Assembly: GCF_019320115.1 (NCBI RefSeq)
Contig: NC_089591.1
Span: forward strand, 63,666,111-63,730,110
Source: Miscanthus floridulus
Lineage: Eukaryota; Streptophyta; Magnoliopsida; Poales; Poaceae
DNA length: 64,000 nucleotides
Reading direction: 5' to 3'
This document shows positions 21,674 to 33,175 of this stretch, piece after piece. A model generated the notes under the pieces. That model made no database searches, was not told the DNA's origin, and saw only the letters and a list, made by a program, of their open reading frames with translations. The position numbers were made by a program, and so were the translations under genes. The stretch's first letter is position 1; every line of letters starts with the position of its first letter.

Positions 21674-22143
21674 TAACCCTTACTGTGCTTTATGGAAACT
21701 AGGCTCAGAATTTCTCCAAGATCGTCAGCATCATGCAAAAGATACAAGAATGTGGTGCGGTATAGTATACCCCTTCCTTGGGGTTGCTTCCTAGTGATAC
21801 TGTTGCAGATATCTTTCCTGGTCTCTATCTGAATACCATGGGATAACAGTAAGTCAGTGACTATTTTCTGTTAGGTCCTCATCTGTGGCTGTTGCTCCTA
21901 ACCTTAGCAACCAACTTGGACTTCTATCAAGTATTCAATAACTATGGTTCAGATATGGTGGGTTTTTGAAAATTTGCTTATCTTGTACATAGAGGGGGAA
22001 AAACTGAGACTTTTTTACATGATGAATCAGGTTGTTAGGAAATAATCCAGTAGATCCATTTGTTAGGCATGTATCAGGATAGGTTAGGAAGTAGGGGATC
22101 ATGTCATGTCTATAAGTCTATAACATCCCATCTATAGAATGGC

Positions 22144-22245
22144 CTTTTTTTTTGAAAACGCAGGAGAGCTGCGTCGAGCATGGCGGCATCTTCTTCATTG
22201 CCTAACAGAGATGGGTAGACTATATGGACCTTTTGAACATTTGTG
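22144..22245 (-). mobile_element. Short 3' retroposon copy (5'-truncated LINE or SINE)
   Basis: The 102-bp insert starts with a T-run on the plus strand (poly(A) on the minus strand) preceded in sense orientation by ACGCAGCTCTCCTGCGTTTTC. It is flanked by perfect 15-bp duplications CATCTATAGAATGGC at 22129-22143 and 22246-22260. A poly(A) tail plus a long target duplication is the signature of target-primed reverse transcription. Confidence 0.8.
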
Positions 22246-22260
22246 CATCTATAGAATGGC

Positions 22261-24064
22261 TTGAGAGCCAAGTTTAATCTCCTCTACAAATAGCTGCCCC
22301 CTGTACTCTTTATGATTAAACCAGATAGGAACCAACCAACCCCCCTCCCTTCTACCTTTGTAGCTCTCTGTCTCTCCATCTCCTCCGCCCTCCCTCCCTC
22401 TCCCATGGTACTGTTCTCGCAAACAGCACCTCTGCCCCTTCTCTCCTCCAACAAATATAAGCACATAAGAAAGAGAGATGACACTATAGATTCCATATTT
22501 GTGAGGAAATGTCATTGGTTAACGGAAGTGAAGGGTTGCTGCCAACTTCTCCGGGAGTTAAATATGAATATGTTCGATGGGTTGATTTAAACCCGTCACC
22601 AGTCCACGTTCGAAGCCTGCCACGTCTTCTTAAGGCTAAGTGTTGGGGAGTTCGCCCCAGTGGCACACTTGGATTTCTATGATGAGCATTCAAACATTGG
22701 AGAGGCACAAAGAGTTCATGAAAATATGTGGAATTTACAATAGAAAAAACCATAAATATATTACAAACCTTTCATACAAAATACTAGTTCAAATAGCTAT
22801 GAGAAACATTGAATATCTAGTACAACTTAACTCTGATCTTGGTTTTAGGTTTTATAAATATTTAATCTTTATTTTCTACGTTTCAAAATAAAATAAAAAA
22901 TAACGTCATATTTTTCCAAGAAAAATAAAAAACAAGAGGAACAAGAGCTATCTTTCATTGGCATTAATCATTCTCCACTAAATATACCATTCAACAATTT
23001 CTTTGAACCAGGAACAACTAGCTTCCTTGCTTCCTGTTATGCCGATCACATCCCGCACAGCTCTTTCTCTTGAATGGTTGTGTGGCTGCAACTTTTTGCC
23101 CATGGCTGATGACGGAGTACGTGAGGAGGTGAAAGAATGGAGCTTTGAGCTGCCTAGGCCATGGTTGGGTGGACATTGCATGAGATGTAGGGTATGAAAA
23201 AAGAACAAAATGAGATGATTGAAACCTGTTTTGAGATGGAGATCAGAGAGGCTCGATATGATATACTTGTACATTTATCTAACACACACATATTATATAT
23301 TTTATTTTGCGCCAAAATATTTGGGCAATAAACTAAAATGCCCCTTTTTCTGATAATGAACTAAAATGCCCTTGAATGTTGAATCAAGGCACAAGGCAGG
23401 TCTGCACTTGGTGCTTCCCCCTTCCCCTTCCCCCTGCAGTCTACTTTTTTTTATATAAAAAAGTGAAGGGTTGGTTACTATAATTGACATCTTCAAATAA
23501 ATCATCATGCTAACCATGGAAAATACTTCAAATTTGTGTGGAGTGTAGTTGGTGAAGCTCGGAATTTTGAATGTGGTGCTTACTATGGCATGCCTTTGAT
23601 TCTTCTGCCATCCTTTATATCTGAGAACAATAGGTATTTACTCTTGGAATTGCAGAATATGGACGTGATTGGTCTCATGATTTTGTTTAGATTACCCACT
23701 CCCTCATTTTCCTACTGAATAAAAAGTTATGGTGTAAGGTAGGGATGGACCAACACATTCCATTATTTATACCGTCGACCATACAAATTTGCTAGGTTTG
23801 GACTTTGGAGTCAGAATTCATTGGCAAAAACAGAAGTGTTAGGTTCAGAGTTATAATGGCCATACATATTACTCAACCTGTGAGTCGATTCCATGATTTC
23901 ATCCTGCAAATGAAACTTAACTTCAATTCCAAGGTTTGTTCCTGCCTTGAAGGTTCGCAAATAATGGAACAGTTTTGGAAACTACTATAACCTTCGTATA
24001 ACAAACTCACTGCTCACTGTCTAGTTTACACTGGTATACATGACAAAGTTTTGGAAACTACTAT
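22261..24064. other. Intergenic sequence without recognised genes
   Basis: A/T-rich sequence with short uninformative open frames. AGTTTTGGAAACTACTAT occurs at about 23974 and again at about 24049, immediately before the solo LTR. No gene or further element boundary was found. Confidence 0.4.
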
Positions 24065-25132
24065 TGTCGGTGTTTCGAGTAAACACCAACGAGTAATTTT
24101 GTAATGTTGCGCGTCTGACTCGGATGGTGTGCTGAGAGAACACAAGGATTATACTGGTTCGGGCTGAATGTCCCTACGTCTAGTTTTGGGCTGCTCGTGT
24201 TATCAGCACTGAGTTTATAGTAGGGGGTTACAAACTGGCGAGAGAGGGAGGAGCTCCCAAGTCTCTGTGATTCGATTGCTCGATGCTTCTATTGCTCGAT
24301 CTATCGGTCAATCGATCTCTCTCGAACGGTGCCCTGCCTTCCCTTTTATAGACGGAGAGAATATTATACCAGAGACCGAGAGAAGGGAAGAGGGAAAAGA
24401 AAGAGAAATAAGGCTCCTGGGGTTGTGCCATCCTCCTCTTCGCGTGGGTCCTGCTGACCCTATAGATCGTGGTGGCAGCGGCATCGTACCGGGGCCCTGT
24501 TGGCCGCTGCAGCGTACGTGCGGGCGTCGTGCGCTGTTCTTGTCTTCCATCCCATCCGACCGGACGGAATGGTCAAAGGGTCCCCTGACAGAGGCTATAC
24601 GGGGGGTTGGCGGTACAGTGCCAGTCAACTCACGCCGGTCGACTGACGTTGGACGGTGGTCAGGCAGGGAGTTGGCAGCACAGTGCTGGCCTATTGACGC
24701 GGTGGGCGACGTGAGTCTTCCAACATGGCCTGACGCGACCGCCAGTCGCATCGGGATGCGCCCGAGACGTGCTCCTGGGCGTGTGCCTCCACGCCGTAGT
24801 GGTTGAAGCGATTCGGGTCCCACCCTAGGGCCACTGCTTTTATCCGGTAGCAAATCCGACCCCCAGGGAACGGGCGAGGCGGAAATCTCGCCCTGGGGGC
24901 CGGGCGAGACGGAATTCGACCCTCAGGGGTCGGATGAGGTGGAGCCCTCCTCGTGGGACCGGACGAGTCGGAGCCCGCGCCCTGGGGTCAGAGCCCACGC
25001 CTTGGGGTCGGATGAGGCGGAAACCTCGTCCTCGGTGTCGGAGCCCACGCCTTGGGGTCGGACGAGGCGTGGCCCGGCCCCTGGGGTCGGACGAGGCCGT
25101 AGTTAAGTCCTTAACCATCGGATGAGCCGACA
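24065..25132 (-). mobile_element. Solo LTR (or single LTR), minus orientation
   Basis: The termini are TGTCGGTGTTTCG on the left and GAGCCGACA on the right, inverted TGTCGG/CCGACA as in LTRs. The minus strand has a TATA box (CTATAAAAGG at about 24341-24350) in a suitable place. No internal retrotransposon sequence flanks either side. The right boundary is uncertain and may extend to about 25170, and no 5-bp duplication was confirmed. Gene-like frames inside are LTR composition. Confidence 0.6.
24850..25105. repeat. Degenerate minisatellite in the LTR U3, unit near CCTGGGGTCGGACGAGGCGG
   Basis: Variants of CCTTGGGGTCGGACGAGGCG recur about seven to nine times, with units of roughly 25-40 bp. 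Their position, upstream of the TATA box on the minus strand, is where LTR enhancer repeats often lie. Confidence 0.7.
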
Positions 25133-25372
25133 TGACACTCATTAATCCTTTGGCTCGGATATCCGGATATAGATATCCCATAACTATAATCTTGTATCGA
25201 ATGGTGCTTCACTTTGTATGGATGAAAGGAATCTTGAATCTGACTTCTGTGCTACTGGATCACTATACATATATAGCTAGTAGAATGGTGTTCAATTCCG
25301 TGTTTGTTCTGTACGAATAAATCTGTTCTGCTGTAATCGATCTGTCTCCTGACTCTTTGTTGTGTGTGTTTT

Positions 25373-27281
25373 TCAGACATCAGGTGTGAGCCAGTGGTAT
25401 CCGTTGACGAAGCTCTTGCCGAGGAAGGGGCGGGCGGCGAAGTAGTCGAGCTCCCGCGCCCACGACACGCCGTGCACGGCGTCGACGCCGGGTACCCAGT
25501 TCCTGTACATCCCGAAGAACGCCGTCCTGCGCGCCGGTGAGGAGGTAGTAATAACAATCACAGACGACGTTAGCCGGGGAGCTGAAAGGCAGGCAGGCTC
25601 AAATATTGCCTTGCTGCACGGTATGTAACTGGTGTGAACACTGCTGAACATTTACATGCTCTTGTTGCTGGTGTGATCCCAGTGATCCCAGCCGCCGGGC
25701 GCGATGACGCTGTCGAAGTAGGTGTAGGCGTAGACGATGCGCGAGTACTGGCCCATGGCTCGCCCCACGTAGAGCCTCCCCGTGCCGGTCACCCGGCAGT
25801 TGACGAAGGCGAAGCCCGTGCGCTCGCACGGGTCGTGCCGCCCGTGCGCCGCCACCGAGCCGAACCGCTGCGCCGTCGAGTGCAACTCGCAGTCCTGCAT
25901 GAACGCGTTTTCACCTCGTCATCAGTACGAAACCAGCAGATTAATTGCAGGATGCGTACACGTATATGCGTGCGTGTGCCGGCGTGAGCGCACGTACGCG
26001 GTACGCACCTTGTAGAGGGAGCGGGCGTTGCCGAAGACGGAGTCGATGGAGCCCTCGATGTAGCAGTTGCGGAAGTAGTGCCGGCCGGCGTCGTCGCACA
26101 GCGTGTCCAGGGCGCCGTAGAAACCGCAGCCGAAGAAGAAGGCCTTGTCGCCGGAGATGCGGAACGCCACCGCCTGCCCCCCTTGCGTGCCGGGCATTGG
26201 TGCCGGAGCTGTGTTCTGCCAAAGACGACATTGAAAAGGCAAGTGCGTCAGCTTAGATGCCTGCATGGACCGACCAACCGAAATCGACCAGAATGCGTTG
26301 CTCGTCCAGGCCGCCTGTCGACGCCGAAGCTGTAAGCAAGAAGCCATCCAGTCAACCTGCTCCAAGCACTACTTCAACAAATACAGGGCACCCAGTAACA
26401 TCGATCTTGCTTATTGTGTAAACAATAAACAACATGCGGATCGATCGGATTCAAAATTTCCGAAAGGAACGAGAGCTAGTTAGCTAGGATACACACAGAG
26501 ACGGCAGCTAGCATTTACAAAGTCCAGACTTGTGACTCTGAGGATTTGTCACTTTGCCTGCCCCTGCACCGTGTCTGCCGCCGCTGCATGATGCACCAAG
26601 CTGGCCACACCCCTTTTTTCCCTGTGCGTCTTGTGACCTCGCGTACGAGTGTACGCTTGGGCCTTTCGTTCATCATCATGGACCACTGGGTCTGGGCAAT
26701 GCATGCAAACGGCTGCTGCTCACCTTGAAGCTGATGTTCTTAGCGTTGAAATAGTTAGCGAGAATGGTTACTGAGGCGGTGTTATAGGTGCGGAGCGGCT
26801 GCCCATCGGGGCCGCGGTCGCTGGCCCGGTCGTGCCACTCCACCACCGTCACGTCGCGCCCGGCGCCCTGGAACGTCACGTACGGCTTCGACGCCGGCAC
26901 CACCACCTTCTCTCTGCACGCACGCACGCACATGCACACCCCGGCCGGCCCGTCAGGAAATGAACGAAGCTCGATCAGCCTCAGCGAATGAAAAGGGCCT
27001 GAGCTAGATAGCTAGCAAACTTACATGTACGTGCCGGCGTTGATCTGCATGATGACGCGCATGGTGTTGCCCTCCGGCACCGAGTCGACGGCCTGCTGGA
27101 TGGAGACGAAGTCGCCGGCGCCGCTCGCGTCTACCACGATCTTCCGCACGCCCACCGGGTGCTTGTACCGGTGGCCGGAGTGCTTTCTGTACTCGCACTT
27201 GGTCGCTGCCTGCTGGCTCGCGATCGGCGGCAGGAGGCTCACGATGGTGACCAGCACCAACAAGAGGATGCGAGCCATCAT
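25373..27281 (-). CDS. Pectin methylesterase (pectinesterase), secreted, with altered catalytic motif
   Basis: Five exons (minus strand): 27025-27281, 26724-26913, 26009-26215, 25656-25894, 25373-25526. All are GT-AG and in frame, giving 348 residues. The enzyme removes methyl groups from wall homogalacturonan. Residues 1-23 form a signal peptide, and there is no N-terminal inhibitor domain (type II/group without a PRO region). Family motifs seen are GTYIEK (83-88), QAVAFR (163-168), SIDSVFGNA (Asp207) and [11 protein letters not shown] (Arg263). Where the family has QDTL at the oxyanion position, this protein has LDTL (Leu185, Asp186). The usual DF after the second catalytic Asp segment is DS. 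The nucleophile and general-acid Asps and the Arg remain. Everything else looks intact, so it may be a functional gene with lowered or changed activity, or an allele beginning to decay. Confidence 0.9.
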
Positions 27282-27817
27282 ACTGCTTCGCGAAACTAGC
27301 GCGGATTCTAGCTCGTTGCAACAATGTCCGTAAGTGCTTGCTAGTGATGATGAGGTTCCTTTGGTATGCGTGGCCTTAGCTTGAATGTGTCTTGTGAACC
27401 ACTCAACCTATCACTCTTCTATCAGTCTAGCTTTCTCTCACGCTCTCCCTCTCTCTTCACATGCACAACGTATGCTGAGACGACGGAGAGCGAGGCGAGG
27501 TAACTATACTACACGGGCGAGGGGGCGCGGCAGTTATAGAGGTGAGGTGAGTGAGGAGCGAGGCCAGAATGTACCAACGGAAATAATGGAGTCGATCGAG
27601 AGACGGGAACGCTCCAAATGCTAGCAACCCGGCCTGCTCCAGACGCTGGCGGGTGTGTTTTGGAGCTCCTTGCGCCTTGGTCGGATGCCAACGGTCATGC
27701 TTTCTCTAAGTTTCACCCTTGCTAGCTAGCTAGGTTAATTAAGGGGGTGTTTAGATTGGGTTGTTAAAGTTTACACTACGTGAAAAACAGTCTGTAGCAA
27801 CGGGAGAAATTCTTTAT

Positions 27818-28062
27818 AGGGGCGGCTGGTGATGGAACCGCCCCTACAGTGACGTACTCGGAGCCACGACATCAGTCGCCCCTACAAATGGAACAGCAGG
27901 GGTGGCTGGTGATACGAGCCGCCCCTACAAATATGTCGGATTTGTAGAGGCGGCTCACTCACCAGCCACCCCCGGTGTTGCCATTTGTAGGGACGGCTGC
28001 CTCGTGTGTAAATACCTACGATTTGTAGGGGCGGCTCAATTACCAGCCGCCCCTACAAATGA
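27818..28062. repeat. CACTA subterminal inverted repeats (TTTGTAGGGGCGGCT)
   Basis: At least six copies of TTTGTAGGGGCGGCT or its complement AGCCGCCCCTACAAA occur, several as back-to-back hairpins such as the one at 28020-28061. In En/Spm elements subterminal repeats bind the element's regulatory protein. A TATA-like CATATAAAC at about 28068 follows, presumably the element promoter. Confidence 0.85.
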
Positions 28063-28815
28063 CCCACATATAAACACAAACTGCAGCACCTTCTTTCTCC
28101 TCGGGTCACTCACTCCAACCCGTGAAAGAAAAGTGGGGAGGCCTTGGGCACCTCCCAAAAATTATTCTACCAAGGGGAAAAGATTTTGATCTCAAATCCT
28201 TTGGTAGAGAGATTGTAGAAGGTAAGAAAATGATATTCCACACTTTATTTTAAGTTTTAATGGTTGATTAGTGAGTAATTAGAGTTTTGTTTTTCTCTCT
28301 CTTCTATGGTGCTTGAGCTACTTATGAAGCAAATTAGACCTAAGTTTTGAACGTACTTGGGTAAATTAGATAGGGGAACAAGATCATACCCTTATTTGGT
28401 CCATGTTTCTTGATTTTAGTGAACAATTAGTTAGTTTTATGGATGTTTCATGTGCATATAGATCTAGATCTAGGGTTTGGTTTTTTTATTAATTTTGTTT
28501 TTATAAATTTATGTTTGATGAAATTGAACTAGGGTTTGCATGGGTAAAATATAATTGTTGCTAATTATTGTCTTTAAAATTATTTATTATAATCAACAAA
28601 TATGTATTTTAATTATTTATGGATAAATGAGCCATTAATTAATTTTCCTCTACCATGGTGTGTTTGTATGTTTCATGTAATTATATTTGATTTATATTCA
28701 TATATATATCTGAAGTATATACAATTATTCTCAAGTAATAATTAATTTGATTCATTTATATATGTATATATGAATAAGTAGTCCTTTAATGTTTGTTTTG
28801 TTGTTGTTGTAAAAG

Positions 28816-31353
28816 ATGGAGTACAAGAACTCTTGGATGTATGGTTCGTTAGGGTTCAAGGCAGGTTTCCGTGAAGAGGTGGATAAATTTATTGAAGCCG
28901 CAAAGAAGCATGTAACGACGTTGACAGAGAATAAGGATACAATTATTTGTCCCTGTAAAGATTGCAAGAACCGTATGGCATGGATAGATGTGACTATCAT
29001 CAGATCACATTTGATTATGCGAGGATTTGTGGAGGACCACATAGTGTGGATTCATCATGGTAAAACGGTTATTGTTAACGACGAGGATGAGGAGTAATAC
29101 GACGACAAAACCCTAGAATCCATGTCCCAATATTCAGCAGAGCTTGATGCACGAATGGATCTCGAGTTTGGCAATGAACAAGGTGGTGATACTGGTGGTT
29201 GGGATGGTAACGACGAAGGTGGTGCCAATAATGATGGTGGAGCACGTGTCGGGGACAAAGATGATTTAGAGGATAGGATTCGAGCCCTTGGACCAGAGAT
29301 TTTACTAAAGAGCCCGAAAGGTTTAGAAAATTTAGAAAGGATGACAAAAACATCGAAGGAGATTGTGTATGATGTTAAAAAGGGTTGTCTGACATATTGG
29401 ATATTGCTATGTTTTATGCTTAAGCTACTCATCCTGAATGCTAAGTACGACTGGTCAGACTGTAGTTTCAATGATCTATTGCGTCCCTTATCATAGGTGT
29501 TGCCACAACCAAACTTAGTTCTCGCTAACACATACCGAGGGAAGAAGGTCATAAGTCCATTGACAATGGGGGTTGAAAAAATCCATGCATGCCCCAACCA
29601 CTGTATACTTTTTTGTGGCAAAATGTTCAAGTTACTAGATAAATGTCCCCAGTGTGGGGCCAGCCGGTACAAGAACAATGACTTTTATGGTAGGGACAAA
29701 GCCTCCACGGAGAAAAAGAGGAACAAGAAGGGTAAAAAAAAGGTGGTATAAGAATCTCAGCCCCCGAAGGACACTCCATTAGGCAACGATGCAAAGCAGA
29801 GAAGAATTCCTGCCTTAGTAATTTGGTACCTGCCAGTGACCGACCGCTTGAGGCGTATCTTCCTAAACCCTAAAGAAATTGCACTCATGACATGGTGGGA
29901 TGATGAGCGCAAGGTGGATGATGATAAGATTGCATACCCGGTTGATTGTAGTCAGTGACAAAGGTTCAATGAGAAGCACAAAGAATTCAACGATGACCCA
30001 AGAAATGTACGGTTTGCCTTGTGCACCGATGGAATGAATCCCTTCAATGAGAGGATGAGCGACCACAACACTTTGCCAGTGATCTTGACTATGTACAACA
30101 TCCCAACGTGGTTGTGTTAGAAGAGAAAGTACATTCTCCTCACTATTCTTATTTGTAGCCCTAAACAACCAGGCATTGATATAAACGTGTTCCTCGAGCC
30201 TTTGATGCAAGAAATGGAGAGGCTATGGAGGCATGGGGAGCCGATGTATGATGTATTCTGAAAGAAGGACTTCATATATAGAGCAATAATATTTGTTACT
30301 ACCAATGATTACCCCGCGCTGTTTGCTTTGTCTGGATAGATCAAAGGGAAGACGGAATGCTTAGTTTGCTTGGATAGTACTACATGGGTGTACCTAGATG
30401 CATCCAAGAAGATAGTTTACCTAAGTAACCGATGCTTCTTAAAGATAAATCACAAGTATCGTAGTAAATTATTCTTTAGATTTTATGACAACACCCTAGA
30501 GATTGAACCCCCTTTGGAGAGACGTCGTAACGGAGAACACGTGTACAGAATGGTGAAAAACATACGCGTCGTCTATGGAAAGAAGAATCTGGATGGGACG
30601 AACAGAGATAGAAGCACACCTCCTGTCGAAGGCGTACCTTTTAAGAAACAGTCGATCTTCTTTCAGTATCTGCCTTATTGGCCAGACTTGGAGGTCCCCC
30701 ATGCCATTGATGCTATGCACGTGCAGAAGAATGTCTTTGAGAGTCTCATTGCTACCTTAATGGATACAGGCAAGTCAAAGGATGGTCTGAAATCACAGAA
30801 AGACATGGTGCAGCTAAACGTGATGCCACAGCTTTACCCGGTATCCGAGGCTAATGGAAAATACACTCTGCCCATGGCGTGCTTTAACCTAACACCAGAC
30901 AAGAAGAGAGCTATATGCACTTTCCTAAGGGGGGTCAAAGTCTTGACTGGGTTTTCAACGAATGTGAAGAAGCTAGTGTCGATGAAGAACTTGTCAATAA
31001 CACACTGCAAGGCTCATGATTGTCATAAGATACTGACAGTGTTTCTACCTATTGCAATCAGGGTTATAAAGCTAGAGTTCTTGAAAATGGCCATCACCCG
31101 CATGTTCTACTTCTTTTCGAAGATCTCACAGAAGACGATTGACAAGCAAGAGCTGAGTGACCTATATGAATTTGTAGTGGAGACACAAAACCAACTAGAG
31201 ATGTGTTTACCTCCTGCTTTTTTATATAATGCCACATCTCATGATTCACATGGTTCATCAGATACAGGCACTGGGCCCTTGCTACTTGCATGAAATGTGG
31301 TCCTATGAGCGATTCATGTTGGTTCTAAGTCAATACGTGCATAATCATGAGCC
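28816..31353 (+). pseudogene. CACTA transposase, N-terminal and catalytic part (TNPD/Tnp2), broken
   Basis: It begins with a transposase-associated domain (WMYGSLGFKAGFREEVDKFI ... CPCKDCKNR, 28816-29096). A Tnp2-type region follows, with HACPNHCILF, CPQCGASRYK, FALCTDGMNPFNERMSDHNT, PGIDINVFLEPLM, RAIIFVTTNDYPAL and DLEVPHAIDAMHVQKNVFES. The DUF4218 part reads MAITRMFYFFSKI and IQALGPCYLHEMWSYERFM after a frameshift near 31240. Many in-frame stops occur, several of the CAG-to-TAG or CGA-to-TGA kind. The frame ends abruptly at 31353 where the copia element begins, and continues at 44028. Confidence 0.88.
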
Positions 31354-32754
31354 TTGCAATAATTAAGTCCTATGGTTAGCCCAATTAACTCCTTATGCCT
31401 AGAAAGTGTTTCTATTGATCTACCACACAAAAATTTAGCAACCTATGTTTCAATCCTACTCTAGCATGGCAATTCTATCAATGTAAAAGATAAGAATTGA
31501 ATTGCTTAAAGTAAATGCTCAAAGTAAAGAGAGAAGGAGGAACGCGACGATATTTTACCGATGTATCGGAGAGTCACCACTCCCCACTAGTCCTCGTTGG
31601 AGCACCCACACAAGGGTGTAGCTCTCCCTCGATCCGCGCAAGGATCAAGTGTTCTCTACGGGTTGATTCTTTGACACTCCGTCGCGGTGAATCACCCACA
31701 ACTGCTCACAACTTGAGTTGGGTCATCCACAAGCTTCGTTGGATGATCACCAAGCTCCCAATCACCACCAAGCCATTTAGGTGATGGTGATCACCAAGAG
31801 TAACAAGCACGAACTCTCACTTGACCACGACAAGCCTAATGAGAAGGGTGGATACACACTTTGCTACTCTTGCTTTCACTAATGAGGACTTTCTTTGGGA
31901 TTCTCAAATCTCAATCACCTCGCTAGGACCTTGCTCTTCTTGGCACTCTCAAAGGTGTTTCTTAGTTGTTTGAATGAGCAAAAGTACCCCCACACATGAA
32001 TGGAGGAAGTATTTATAACCATGGCTGAAAAAATGAACTGTTATGTGCCTCTGTAGGGTGACCGGATGCTCCGGTCATGTTGACCGGATGCTCCGGTCAG
32101 TTCTCCCTAAACTCTAGTGTTTAAGATGTGACCGGACACGTCTGGTCGTGATTTTCCCTCTCTGGAACCTTAGTGGAGTCGACCGGACGCTGGAACTCAG
32201 CATCCGGTCACTTCACCTCTCAGGGTCTGGTCGCGCCAAACAATTTCACCTTAATCAAATGAACTGACTAGACTCTGCGCCAGCGTCCGATCACCCCGGA
32301 GCCAGCGTTCGGTCAGTATTTGACCCTCCATTCACTTCCAACTCTTGATCATATATGAATAAAGATTGTTCCAATGGATCTAAGGGCTTCTTAGGAGCTA
32401 CCTAGTGCTAGATTTAGCAAGTGTGCACCATACCTAACTCACTAGACTCACCTAGGTCAAGCTACCCATCCATATCCCCTTTAATAGTATGACCAATGGA
32501 AAAACAAAGTCCTAAACTACTCGAAGTGTCTCTTCCACTCTAATCAACACTTAGAACTAGTCTATCCTTAACCTTGTCGTTCATCCTTTGAAAACTGAAA
32601 CAATTTTTATCATAGGGGTATGACCATAATGATAGCCCAATCGATCTCCATTACCATGACCTAACTTAATTGTCTCTACAAAACACACATTAGTCATAGT
32701 AATCACGTATTGTCATTAATCACCGAAACCCAACTAGGGGCCTAGATGCTTTCA
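31354..32754 (-). repeat. 3' LTR of the SIRE-type element, truncated
   Basis: It matches 42626-44027 over its whole length with scattered substitutions and ends GATGCTTTCA. The first 56 bp of the right copy (starting TGAAAGGATCAAG) have no counterpart here. A minus-strand TATA-like TTATAAATA lies at about 32010-32019. A cluster of GACCGGA/TCCGGTC motifs (about 32050-32330) sits upstream of it in transcription sense. Confidence 0.88.
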
Positions 32755-32768
32755 ATCTTCCCTTTTTG
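32755..32768 (-). other. Polypurine tract of the SIRE-type element
   Basis: The minus strand reads CAAAAAGGGAAGAT immediately before the LTR start TGAAAGC. Plus-strand DNA synthesis would be primed here. Confidence 0.8.
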
Positions 32769-33175
32769 GTGATTGATGACAATACCACCTCGAGTATGTG
32801 AAAGAGTTGAGGTTTTTAACATGCTTGGTTCGTATAAGTTTTTGACAATAAAAACAAAGGAGTTAGACAAGCTTATATGACCTAAGCCAACATGATATAC
32901 TCAAACAATATGAGATAAGCATGAGTACAAGTAATAAAACTCATTTGCATAGGAGTAAAACGTAGAAGCAAAGCAAATGAGCATAACATTAGTGATATGA
33001 CATATAAAAGATTCAAAGTAGAGAGCACACATATCAAATATCACGATCACATAGATACCACTATCACATAAATATAGTTTGATGCATGAAAGTAAACACA
33101 CACGAATGCATAATAGTGTATTACACATAAAAACCAAATATAATAGAATACTAAGCTCCCCTTAAGTTGCTCCCC

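Noticed and set aside
24267..24853. About 180-codon frames on both strands
   Set aside because: They lie inside the solo LTR and overlap each other; no domain.
27818..28062. CRISPR-like array of regular repeats
   Set aside because: The repeats are inverted pairs at irregular spacing in a plant CACTA terminus.
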